In this document: positions 10,293-20,323 of the stretch, piece after piece
Layout of the letters: every line of letters starts with the position of its first letter
Position numbering within the stretch: the first letter of the stretch is position 1
Origin: Halichondria panicea
Taxonomy: Eukaryota; Porifera; Demospongiae; Suberitida; Halichondriidae
NCBI RefSeq assembly: GCF_963675165.1
Contig: NC_087384.1
Location: forward strand, 5,325,182-5,389,181
DNA length: 64,000 nucleotides
Reading direction: 5' to 3'
Notes under the pieces: model-generated
The model's input: only the letters and a program-made list of their open reading frames with translations
What the model was told of the DNA's origin: nothing
Databases searched by the model: none
Translations under genes and position numbers: made by a program

Positions 10293-11057
10293 ATGGAAAA
10301 TAGAACTGCTAAAGTTGGAGCAATACTGGAGAGAGAGTACGGTCATCTATCAGATCAGAATGTACATATCGAATACTTTTTTCTCATACTTGGAACAAAA
10401 CTTCTTGGCAAACGAGATGAAATCATTGCCACATTGGGCGGCATAAGTGCATGGGATACCCTCGGGAAAAAAGGGCCTCAACTATTGTTTAGTACAGGTA
10501 AATGTCCTAAGATATCACTATTTGAGACAGAGCGCCAACGAGAGGAGAGGCTCAATCTTCTTTTTCGAATGCCGTTACTTGTTAAATATGCAGACCCCAA
10601 CAACCCACCACATATCATTGTCAGCCGTGCTTGCGAGTACAAAACAGAGCCTTTTGAAATGGTTAAGAACAGCTTGAGTACTCCTGTGATAGAAAGTATT
10701 CTCAGAACCCCTAGCGACGAGCACTTGGATTATTTCTATCTTATGATAACACAACATTTTTCATTAACAGAAGTCGCACTACCCTCGAGCATCATTCTAG
10801 CACCACATATTCCTGGATATTGGAAGGCAGTCGAGGCTGAGGACGATTTTCCACTCACATTTTTCAGTTATTTTCCCAAAAAACTTTTTGAAACGGAGCG
10901 TGAGAGAGAGTGGCGACTACACAAAGAAGTCCGAATACCTCTTAAGGAATATCTGAAAGACGAACTTATAAAGCAGTTTCAGGCCCAGGGCATACTTCTG
11001 CCAGAGAAACTTGTTAGTATTGTGTTCACACGTGCTTGTACATACACGAATATGTAG
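10293..11057 (+). CDS. Array protein B1, two-module family of unknown function
   Basis: The frame is intact and intronless, 254 codons. The frame is open further upstream but the first ATG is at 10293 (MENRTAKVGAIL), matching the starts of B3 and B4. Module 1: VGAILEREYG, HIEYFFLILGT, WDTLGK, TERQREERLNLLFRMPLL, IIVSRACEYK. Module 2: IESIL, HLDYFYLM, IPGYWKAVE, FFSYFPKK, ETEREREWRLHKEVRIPLKE, IVFTRACTYT. B differs from A mainly by ETERQREERLN in module 1 and a longer helix before the final FTRAC in module 2. It is probably soluble; the function is unknown. The B upstream block at 10181 supports expression from its own promoter. Confidence 0.85.
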   Translation: MENRTAKVGAILEREYGHLSDQNVHIEYFFLILGTKLLGKRDEIIATLGGISAWDTLGKKGPQLLFSTGKCPKISLFETERQREERLNLLFRMPLLVKYADPNNPPHIIVSRACEYKTEPFEMVKNSLSTPVIESILRTPSDEHLDYFYLMITQHFSLTEVALPSSIILAPHIPGYWKAVEAEDDFPLTFFSYFPKKLFETEREREWRLHKEVRIPLKEYLKDELIKQFQAQGILLPEKLVSIVFTRACTYTNM

Positions 11058-11365
11058 ATCGCAGAATGTACATAATTATTACAAGCGAGAAGTTCAAGAA
11101 CAGTACATAGTACTTTAGTAAAGACACTACTCGAGCAATGTATAATTATTATTTTTTGTATAGTATAGCAACAAGTGTTGCAAGCGTGCGCTTGCTAATG
11201 CCTCTCGCCACGTTTTGCTTTCGCTCAAAGCATTAGAGTGTTATAGAAGAGGTAAATAATTTGCAATGTGATTTTAAATTGAATGAACATTAAGAGAATT
11301 ATCACCAAATGTGTATGACTGTACCAGAAAACCAGAAAACCAATAACCCACCAATTAATTAATTA

Positions 11366-11483
11366 TAGTTATAACACGGGCACAAGGGATGTATGGAATA
11401 TATTGCACTGAAGCACGAGGGCGCCAGCCCCGAGGGCTGAGTGCAATATATGCCATGCAGCCCGAGTGCACGTGTTATAACTA
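11366..11483. repeat. Palindromic (fold-back) element
   Basis: TAGTTATAACACGGGCAC on the left faces GTGCACGTGTTATAACTA on the right, with inner complementary words ATATATTGCACT and AGTGCAATATAT. It forms an imperfect hairpin about 118 bp long. No coding content. Confidence 0.7.
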
Positions 11484-11675
11484 GTTTATATCCCGAGGGC
11501 ATAGCAACATAACACTGTCCTAGTAACACAATATAAACTGCACAAAAAAAGACAGAGACAACTCTAGACACAGCTCCATCTCTTCTCTCTTCTAGACGCC
11601 AGTATCTGCAGCGTGTAAGATTGGCATGACCGACGAATGGCTTGACACAAAATTGTTGGAGTTCCAACGCTGAAA

Positions 11676-11796
11676 TCTGCAAAACAACCCCACCCCACTT
11701 CTGGTGCTGCAAAACAGCCCCACCCCACTTACTGCTGCAAAGAAACAGCCCCGCCCCACTTACTGCTGCAAAGAAACAGCCCCACCCCACTACTCA
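11676..11796. repeat. Minisatellite, four units of about 30 bp
   Basis: CTGCAAA(G)AAACAGCCCC followed by GCCCCACTT-type sequence repeats head to tail about four times. The minus-strand frames at 11359-11944 are produced by these repeats. Direct, unspaced and imperfect, so not a CRISPR array. Confidence 0.8.
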
Positions 11797-11799
11797 GTG

Positions 11800-13885
11800 A
11801 ATACATGTGTACGTGTATTAGCTGCTGGTCTACGCTCAGCCTCATAACCAAGCCAAGAAAGCTCGCTTCTACACTGCTGCAAAACAGCTCATGCCCCCAG
11901 CATAAAGAGCCACTTCTAGTGCTAGGGTGAAGCAGAATTGACATGCATCACGAGGTCGAGGACTAGGTCGATCTAGGAACACAGAATCTTCCACAAAATG
12001 AATCTTGGACAATTTTAAAACCTGCATGGTTGCAAGAAGAAACTCCAGCAGTGCTGAACATACATTCCTGCATGGCTGGACATACTTTGATACTTGTTAT
12101 TTCTCATGCGTATTAATTTAATTTTAATTTAATTGTCTGTCTAATGCCAGAGGGGCGTTTTGTGGTCAGTGCAATATGACTTTCAGCAGTGCATTATGCT
12201 GCATATTGCACTTGGCAACAACGTAGCAACGGGATATAAGTACATATAATTATGGGAGCTAGTCTTTTATACAATTGAACATGGTGATTATAGACAAACC
12301 TCGTCCTCAAAGCTGCTGTGTAAGGAGCTGCAGTTGTGGTTTCGGGTGAGGTCTGCATGGCGATGGAATGATACTAATTTTGATATCTGCATGAGAATTG
12401 CACATAATACCAAGGGCATATAAAGAGAGAGGGCATGCAACTACAATAAAAACATTGCTAGACTAGCCTCCTCTATTCCCTAGTGGACTGTTGGTTAAAT
12501 CCTGCTGACTCATCAATAATACGACGCATACACAGTATACATTGCAAGTTGCATGCCCTCTTCTCTTTATACGCCCTTGATAAATTAATACGTGTATATA
12601 ACTTATTGCACTCCAAAGAAGCTTTCAATTCACAACTATGCATGCCATCAACATATTTAAATGGGTCAAAATATTCATGCACTCCTGGTAAAATGTATAC
12701 ATCTATAGAGCTAGCACCATTATGTCACAACCCGGGCATAGGTTATGTAACTGTATTATTATAGCTTAGCACCATAGTACACGTCGCGTATCCATGGGTA
12801 ACCCAACAATGTACCCCCTCTCCCTGAGTACCTATATAGCACCACAGACTGTGGTACAGTATACGTGGCATGCCCATGGATCACCAATAGTGTACAGCAC
12901 GTATACATGTGCACCATCTACATGCATGTATACCAGCTATCTATAGCACCATAGTATCCGTGGCATACCGAAATTGGAGAGGCAAACTTGAGCTTGTGAC
13001 TGGAACAAAAAAGAACCACCTCAGGACAAGAACTGTTTAATAGGAACACATCCTTCAACGGAAGAAACCGAGGACAAAATGGAACTTGCGATCAGGTGGT
13101 AGTCGTGATACCAGTCCTACTGGGGGATTGTAGGTGCTCATGCAATATTGCAAAGGTTCAAGCTAGTCTCATGAACATTAAATAATGCTTATCTACCATT
13201 CATGTATAGTGTATACCAGTATCTTCCAGTTGATCTTGTCTTTTTGTAGTTCATTATGGTAAAGATCCTTAGTTTTATATTAGAGATTTTGGTAGTCTGT
13301 AAAAAAGGGGGTGCGGATCTGCATGCTAAGTTAACTTATATATAACAACCTATGCATGTAGATCTACAAGGTGATTCTCTCATATAGTAATAATGCAGCT
13401 ACAGCCAGCCATGCATGGGGATTGCAAATCAGAAGAAACGATAATTACTCGGAGCATACAGTCCACTGAAAACTGCATGTTTATGGCTCTATAATTATAT
13501 ATATATGTAGCAATCGGTGGACTTAGATGCGGAGATACTACCTTCACGACAGGATGGCCGTTGGAGAGTCTTTATTGAAATAAGCAAAAAATTAATAGAA
13601 GACTGCCTGAGCAGTGCGAGTATATATGCCAAACAGCTGAATCTGACGCTATTGCAGAGGAGGACTCAAGCAAATTAAAAGCTGGTTCCCATGAAAACAC
13701 TGAAAAAAAGAGTATTTCATTGAGTGAACAAGAAGGACTGGTGTACCATAATTGATCACACCTCTAAAGCCATTACTTCCAATGCCGAACAAGACAAGTA
13801 CAAGACGTACATGCAATGCCTTGTCCACACTATACGTACTCTTACTCCCACAAACACATAGAGAAATGAAGCACTGCATGCTAGC
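11800..13885. other. Intergenic, no gene supported
   Basis: Several frames of 60-90 codons occur on both strands without motifs or splice structure. A stretch at 13250-13370 resembles the sequence before the A fragment at 2100-2228. The word GAGGAGGACTCAAGC at 13660 echoes exon 4 of the HAUS8-like gene but extends no further. Confidence 0.45.
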
Positions 13886-14192
13886 TATGTATGGCTTCAG
13901 ATATGACCCGAAACAGACTATGTTTTTTTTGTTAAAATCAATAACAATTTCTGTACATGATAAAAATCATAAAATCATAATCAATGCTTAAGATGGAGGG
14001 CATTTCGAGTTTAAATTGTAGTGACATAGATCCTATAATTATAATGGTATGTATGGCATCAGATATGACCCAAAATCAATAACAAGTTCTGTACATGATA
14101 AAAATCATAAAATCATAATCAATGCTTAAGATGGAGGGCATTTTGTTGGGAGTTTAAATTGTAGTGACATTAGACCCTATAATTATAATGGT
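13886..14192. repeat. Tandem duplication of about 150 bp
   Basis: Two head-to-tail copies begin ATGTATGGCTTCAGATATGA or the CATCAG variant. Both contain GTACATGATAAAAATCATAA and end TCCTATAATTATAATGG or CCCTATAATTATAATGG. Confidence 0.85.
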
Positions 14193-14515
14193 GTTCACGT
14201 TACGTGGTTCTTTGCTTGCATTCCAAGTACACACTGGCATGGTGCACCTGTTGCTTGGTGACTGTTTCTAGAGAACTCCAACATCTGCAAATGAGTGCAC
14301 ATAATTATACAGTAGAAGCCAAATTTAAAGTTTCTGTTTCGTTTGTGTAGTACTCTGTAGTACTCTGCGTTTGTTTTGATTCTGTTGCACGCAGGCAAAA
14401 CAATCGTTTGGTGCATGTGCAATCAAGCTTGCAGTGTGTTGGTTACACAAACCGCTAATTGGATTCGTAGTAATTAAGGCAATTGCTACATGACATGTAC
14501 ATGCATGCTGCAATG

Positions 14516-14829
14516 TACCGTACTTATTCGATTTAAGGAGACACTTCAAAAAAATAATTGCGAAGCCAGAGGTCATTTCTTTTGGAGGTTGAAAAGTTAT
14601 GTTGAAGTCTTGGTGTCGCATATTTAGAGGGTCGCATCTACCCTCGATTACAGGCCGCTTAATGTTTCTAGTGGCCTAGAATCGATGCTATGGTTTGACC
14701 TCTATTTAGGATGCGACATAAAAAAAAATTGCAACGTAGCAGTCACTACTTTTAGATGTCAGAAAATTACCCCTAAGATCGAGGGTGTCGTATATTCGGA
14801 GGTTCGCCTTAAATCGAATAAGTACGGTA
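14516..14829. mobile_element. MITE with TACCGTACTTATTCG inverted ends
   Basis: The left end TACCGTACTTATTCGATTTA mirrors the right end TAAATCGAATAAGTACGGTA. The outer TA could be the target duplication. The interior has GAGGGTCGCATCTACC-like words and no coding frame. Confidence 0.8.
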
Positions 14830-15211
14830 ACCATGAAACTGCAGCGTAGTAATACGTGCGTAGGTGGAAACGGGCCTTTGCGTGCAATCTAATCAGCTAT
14901 CTACCCAAATGGAACAGAAACTTTAATTTGGCCTCTGCTGTATGATCACGAAGCTTTGCAATGGGTAACTTAAAGTGGTGGGATTCATCATAATTATACA
15001 AGAGGCAATAATATGCGAATTTATTCAGTGGATCAAAAGACAACTGAAATTGAGAAAGCAATAATTTTGTTGATCGAGACAAACCTTTTCAATTGTTCCA
15101 GTTCTTTGTCGACAGTAGTCACTACTGCATCAGTAGACTCAGCGAAGGAGGTCACCTGATTCATGAGAGACATTGTAATTGTTCTACTCGAATGTGAGTT
15201 AACTAGTATGG

Positions 15212-18200
15212 CTATACAATTACATTTGAGAGTTTGGGGCGTATGTCCATCATGACATCTCCCAACACATCTTCACACTCCGCCAGCTTCTCCGTCAGTT
15301 GCCCTGGTAACAAAGAGAGCACAAATAACCTTAACTCACAACTTGTCATTAAATCAATGCCTAAACTAGCAAAAAACATATTCCCCAGGAGAGGATCGAA
15401 CTCTCGACCTTCGCATTACTCGGCCAATACTGCTTATAAGTACGACGCGCTAACCGACTGGGCCACTGGGGAAATCACATAATAAGACTGCCAATGGAGG
15501 ATACCGGGCTATTCCTAATTGCTAAGTTAAATTAAAACTTACAACTGACACACTTCATTTGTAATAAGCACACTTTAGTCTACACCGTTACTATGGGCTC
15601 TTTTGAAAAACTCTTACAAAGCTTCGACTACTAACATTTACCGTATACCATTGTGACACAAACACGATACTCTATATACAAAATCCCAAGGAAAGGAAAA
15701 TCTCACTACAACAGACTAGATGTCATGCCCCCAAGGTGTTCTTCTATTCACATGATTGCATAGAGTAGATTGCCCCTCACCTTCATCGACTGGCAGTATT
15801 CCACGTAGATCCATGTCGTGTCTGGTGGCATCCAGAGCTCTCGCCATGGCAACATAGCTCCTCTCCAGATGAGCAATGTTTGAGACTACTGGACCAAGAC
15901 CTTGCAGCTGTATATGTGTGTGTGTGTGTGTGTGGACAGTTATTCGGACAGTTGATCAGTAGTGAAGTAATTGACAGGTGGCAGTTATATATAATGTAAT
16001 CATTTGAATAAGTAACTACTTTAAAGGTGCCCTTAACAAGTGACATTGCACAAACATGTACACCACATTTCTCCTTCAGATACAGACCACACCCACCTGT
16101 ATGTCCATGGTTTTGTCTAGCGCCAGATTCCTCTTTTCAGTGTCAAGACTCTTTTTCAGCTCCACACTATTACACTTCTTGTCCTCAACACTTTTCCACA
16201 GACTGTATAGCTGTCTCTGCATGTGGAAGAAAACACAATTCTACTGTTATATTAACCGACAAAATACAGCTTTCTGGCTGAAAACGTTCCCAAGCTAATA
16301 AATATCATACGCACTAGTGATCGACACACTAAATTTACAGACGAAACTGTCACATACGTGATCCCATAATGAAGGTATGAGATTCCACTCACCTTGGCCT
16401 CTTGTTCCTGCTCTTTCATACTGTGAGCAGACTGCATGATGTGGTACGATTAAGAGAGTAATTGGACAGATGGTTGTGAGGGTGTTACCATGGTAGCTTA
16501 CCAGTGCATTAAGATGTGTGGTCTCAAGCAGTCGTGTGTACAGTACTTCCAGCTCATCAATTTCACCCTGGGAGTAGTATGACAAAGTACACAATTTGTA
16601 AGACTAAACACATTTCTTCTTTCAGAATAAGATGGTTTAGTTATAAACAATCTACCTTGATAACCACCTTTATATTATAATTATAGGCACTAAGTTGTCA
16701 ATGTACATTCAGCAACTCACTTTGGTTGACTGTTTCTTAATGCTATCTCTAGGAGCCATGATCGAGTCTTTCCCTGCACCCATAGCAATGAAGCTGCCGT
16801 CACTTCCTCCACCATAAGTGCGAGATGGGGTAGAGGTCACTAGCCCTGGAGGAGGGAGAAGGGAACAGGTTGGTTTGTGGCCGATAATTAGCTTCCATAT
16901 AGCTGTATGTATACATGGACAGGGAAGTTAGGGAACTATGTGTCTACTTCCACAACTCTACTATATAGAAATCTTAAATAAACTTAAATCAATTTGTGAG
17001 CCCGTGCACACAGCCTCAAAGCAAGGCTACAGACACGCACCTCTTAAACAGCTAGTGCCCATGCATTTCAGGACTATAGCATGAATCGGTTTGTACAGTA
17101 CAATAGCGGTACTTACCTGACGGAGAGAATGCAACTGAGAGGGACGAGAGGTTATGTGAGGGTGTGGAGGGGTGTGTGGAGTGGGGGGCTTTCGCTGCTG
17201 GAGGGGGTGGCTTGCCTCGTTGGGTGCGGGGATTGGGGGGCTTGTGAGGGGGGAGCTTTACAGTGGGAAATAATACAGTTAGACATTAACCTTATAGTGC
17301 GAAATTTTCGAGGGGCTTAATCTTCGCTGATTTCGTGGGTTAGCAATATCCTACACGAAAATTAAGTCCACGAAAATTGTTCTTTAATCTGCTATAACGT
17401 GATTAAAGGCGTAGCTCCGGTAAGCATGCAGCCATTCCACGAATATTGTGCAACAATAGAGGCCATTCCACGAAATATAAATGCCTCAAAAATTTCGCGC
17501 TCTAATAAGGTATTTGATACATATAGTAATACACAGACAATGCCACTAGTATAATAATATACCCTACCACGATAGTGGATAGCTATATACGGCACTATTG
17601 TATACATACAATAGTGAACAGTATAGTGACCATTGTTACAGCTAGTACTGACAGCGAATAGTTTTAGTTGTTGTTGTATCGTGATCTTATATCGTGATCT
17701 TATGATTGTTGCCAGTGATACGACTCAGAGGGCATTACCAACTACGATATGAACACTTTAGACATTGCCATATGCAAATGGCCGAGTCACTTCCTACTAC
17801 AGTGTACCTACTTTGCCAATTACTATTATACCTTGTAGGATTTGACACAAGACGAGTATTACGCGCATGTATACCGTCCTTAATAATAGTTATAGTTGAA
17901 CAGTGTAAATCAACTGCACTTACTCTGGAAGCAGTTTTGGTTTTAGGGGCTTTGTACAGGCTTTTTGTTTTGAGGGCTGTGGCCTTCCCTCGCCCACTCT
18001 GAGAGGGAGGTGGTCTCCTTGCAGAAGCAGTGTCAGACATATACCGGGCTGAAACTTGGCGACCTACACAGTAACAGCGGACTACATGAACACAGAATAC
18101 ATGACATATTGTACATAGTGATTCTGTCTACAAATAACTATCGGTACTAATTGTATACATGACCTTTGGGTGCTTTCTTGTTAGTGGAGGCTGCAGACAT

Positions 18201-18690
18201 CTTTGGTCGTGTAGTATCCATTGAGCGAGAGCGGACAGGCACTGCATGTGGGAGGAGAATTAGACAATTAATGTAAACTGTTGTGGGCTATTTATTGTCT
18301 AGTTATAAGTCTGCCTATAATTATGTTTACAAAACTGTAAGCAAAGTATTGGCAGAAAATGTACACGCATGATGATCGATCCATACTATACCTATATATA
18401 CACATTCACTAGCTCTCCATGTGCCATACCATGCACGTAATATACCTTCTCCCAACACTCACCATCTTGTTGCTTGCTCTTCATCAGTCCGTGGTCACTG
18501 ACACTCCTCCCCACACCTCCCACACTCCTCACACCCTCACTGTCCACAGTATAGTCATCGTTACGAGTAGTGTCAGAGCTTCTCTCGATGATCGTGCTCC
18601 GATTGGGTTGGTTTGATTGGTCCCCTGGATCATGTGACTGTTGTTGTGCTAAGGCGTGGGCACTGATTGGTGTATCATTCTCGTGGTTAC
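15212..18690 (-). CDS. HAUS8: HAUS8-like augmin subunit, exons 6-15 (C-terminal part)
   Basis: Minus-strand exons: 18690-18463, 18241-18164, 18063-17924, 17255-17117, 16845-16721, 16567-16502, 16431-16393, 16216-16097, 15907-15781 and 15303-15212 (stop) or beyond. All junctions are GT-AG and all phases agree. Order: a Ser/Asp-rich region, a basic Pro/Ser/Lys-rich region including GRQVSARYM, then coiled-coil (IDELEVLYTRLLE, LKKSLDTEKRNLALDKTMD), then LERSYVAMARALDATRHDM and LTEKLAECEDVLGDVM. The last two resemble the vertebrate HAUS8 segment with ALDTTRHELPV and the helix after it; GRQVSARYM matches its basic GRVIESRYL motif. HAUS8 binds microtubules as part of the augmin complex that recruits gamma-tubulin to spindle microtubules. 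The 3' end is uncertain: a further open frame at 15175-15040 looks coiled-coil but does not join in phase. Confidence 0.7.
15381..15472 (-). tRNA. tRNA-Ile(UAU) with an 18-nt intron
   Basis: The minus strand folds as a full cloverleaf. The acceptor stem TCCCCAG pairs with CTGGGGA, with discriminator A. The D arm contains CAGTCGGTTAGCGC. The anticodon stem TCGTA pairs with TGCGA around loop CTTATAA, giving anticodon TAT. The T arm is GAGAG-TTCGATC-CTCTC. The intron, about AGCAGTATTGGCCGAGTA, sits one base 3' of the anticodon, as is usual in animal tRNA-Ile(UAU) genes. Internal A and B boxes are present. It lies in the HAUS8-like intron between exons 14 and 15, on the same strand. Confidence 0.93.
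15913..15935. repeat. (GT)n microsatellite
   Basis: About eleven GT units inside an intron of the HAUS8-like gene. Confidence 0.9.
17293..17505. mobile_element. Diverged MITE with GCGAAATTTTCGAGG ends
   Basis: GCGAAATTTTCGAGG on the left faces CCTCAAAAATTTCGCGC on the right. Internal ACGAAAATT words resemble the TACCGTATAGCGGG MITE family. It sits in an intron of the HAUS8-like gene. Confidence 0.6.
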
Positions 18691-19145
18691 CTATACATGT
18701 ACAAAACAGACACTGTACAATCGTTTTACAGTGCTTTGTGTAATTTAGCATAAAACACGAATGCATGTTTATGTCACGTGTTTTATATCGTGACAACTCC
18801 TTACCAAATTAGATGTATGCCTCGAGGCTACGCGACTGTGTATAATAAATGTGACGGAAGGGACTGTATGACTTTAAATTTATTACGCTTGTAACCTTTA
18901 CAATAATTATGATATAAAGTGTACAAGTCATACAATAATGCATGTTCATGTTTACAAAGCTCAATGTACTGTAGTATGAGGTATTACTTCATAAAGCTTA
19001 GGATATAAACATTGGTATGCAAGTTATGGCAGTGCATAACTTCATAATTGTGTGGGGGTGTTGCCAAAATATGACAAGTTTGAATGCAGACAAAACAGCT
19101 AGTACATGTACACGTTCAAATCAGCCTACAATAGTTTACTATATT
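18691..19145. other. Intron or array spacer before C1, no gene seen
   Basis: AT-rich sequence. The later part (from about 18970) matches the spacer before C2 at about 35560. Confidence 0.5.
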
Positions 19146-19149
19146 GGCA

Positions 19150-19345
19150 TGCACCGGATGTTGCATGTGACTAAATAAACTAAGACACAGAATGATGTGA
19201 TTTGATACTAAGCAAAGAGTACAGAATACATTCACTTAGACAAGGACTGAGATTTACAATCACAAATCTGTGCCAGTTTATAAGTAACTGTGAGTTTCAA
19301 CTTCACAATTCAGACAACTTCCCGCTATAGGTAGTATAAATTAGC
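19150..19345 (+). promoter_or_regulatory. Upstream region of C1
   Basis: The A/C motif reads TGCACCGGATGTTGCATGTG at 19150. AGACAACTTCCCGCTATA at 19313 is followed by GTAGTATAAATTAG at 19331, a TATA-like box about 55 bp before the ATG at 19392. Confidence 0.55.
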
Positions 19346-19391
19346 GTATCCGTGTGACACACACCAGCCTGACCTTGAACAAAAGAAGAGC

Positions 19392-20279
19392 ATGGCAGCA
19401 ACTCCGAATCTACCTTATGAAGTTAAAACTAAAATTATTGGAAGAATACTCCAGGAAGAATATGGTAAAAAAGATCCCAACACTCCAATAAACTACTTCA
19501 TGATTCTGTTGGGCAGACGGATATCGCAAAAGCTAAAAGACTCTGAGCAAGAATTTGCAGAAAGCCTTGAGAAACTTGGAATGAACGTTTGGAGGATAAT
19601 CGATGATGGCTGGATGGCACGAAAATTGCTCTTCATCAAGTATGATGATCGATTCAGTGATGAGCGTCAAAGAGAGTACGCTGTGAATGTGAAGGTTCTT
19701 GAAGACTTGAAGCAAACGTACAAGCGTTTAGTTGATAACACTGAGGTGTCAGTCATCACAGACGTTCATATCATCCTCACTCGAGCTTGCTTGTATTACA
19801 AAGAGGATGGCCAATCCCAGCAACAATCAGATCAACCGGATCAACCGGATCAACCAGATCAAAAGCTACCTCTTATAACTACCGACGAAATCGGATATAT
19901 TCTTAAAAACAAATACTCAACTCCAGTACAAGTAGCGATTGACTTCTTCTATCTCTTCATTCAAGTGGAAGAGAATGAAAACCCTAAAAATGTGCATGAG
20001 ACTGCCTCACCAATCCTGAAAGATATGCCAGGAGAGTGGAGAATTCTCGATGAAGCGGACTGGCCAGGAGTATACTTAGGCCATTACCCCAAGACATCGG
20101 GATTCATGACTGAGAGAGAAAGGGAAATGAGTTTGAACGAAAAAGTCCGAGAGCCTCTCATTAAGAAAATGAAACCAAAGATCAGGAAAATGCTCATGGA
20201 TGCAAATGAAGCTGAGTCCGAGGCTAAAGTTCACGTTATAATCACACGTGCCTGTGACTATAACAAAATTTTTTGTTAG
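19392..20279 (+). CDS. Array protein C1, two-module family of unknown function
   Basis: The frame is intact and intronless, 295 codons from ATG 19392, the longest member. Module 1: IIGRILQEEYGKKDPN, INYFMILLGRR, NVWRIIDDGW, DERQREYAVNVKVLEDL, VHIILTRACLYY. A glutamine/proline-rich hinge with the repeated unit DQP (about residues 145-158) separates the modules. Module 2: TDEIGYILKNKYS, IDFFYLFIQVEE, MPGEWRIL, DWPGVYLGHYPK, TEREREMSLNEKVREPLIKK, VHVIITRACDY. The hinge is unique to C proteins and consists of 9-12 bp tandem DNA repeats (GATCAACCG). It is probably soluble; the function is unknown. The near-identical partner C2 at 35966 is broken, so C1 may be the only working C gene here. Confidence 0.85.
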   Translation: MAATPNLPYEVKTKIIGRILQEEYGKKDPNTPINYFMILLGRRISQKLKDSEQEFAESLEKLGMNVWRIIDDGWMARKLLFIKYDDRFSDERQREYAVNVKVLEDLKQTYKRLVDNTEVSVITDVHIILTRACLYYKEDGQSQQQSDQPDQPDQPDQKLPLITTDEIGYILKNKYSTPVQVAIDFFYLFIQVEENENPKNVHETASPILKDMPGEWRILDEADWPGVYLGHYPKTSGFMTEREREMSLNEKVREPLIKKMKPKIRKMLMDANEAESEAKVHVIITRACDYNKIFC

Positions 20280-20303
20280 TGTAGTAAACTGATTCAACGT
20301 TTA

Positions 20304-20322
20304 TATATATATATATATATAT
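20304..20322. repeat. (TA)n microsatellite
   Basis: About nine TA units directly after gene C1; shortened in the C2 copy at about 36883. Confidence 0.9.
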
Positions 20323-20323
20323 A

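Noticed and set aside
11676-11796. Possible CRISPR-like repeat series
   Set aside because: The units are contiguous and imperfect with no unique spacers, and the genome is eukaryotic.
11359-11944. Minus-strand frames of 143 and 71 codons with a GWG-rich repeat peptide
   Set aside because: Generated by the 30-bp minisatellite at 11676-11796 and the neighbouring palindrome.
15040-15175. Coiled-coil-like minus-strand frame as a sixteenth exon of the HAUS8-like gene
   Set aside because: Attractive by position and composition, but no splice site joins it in phase to exon 15; noted as possible only.
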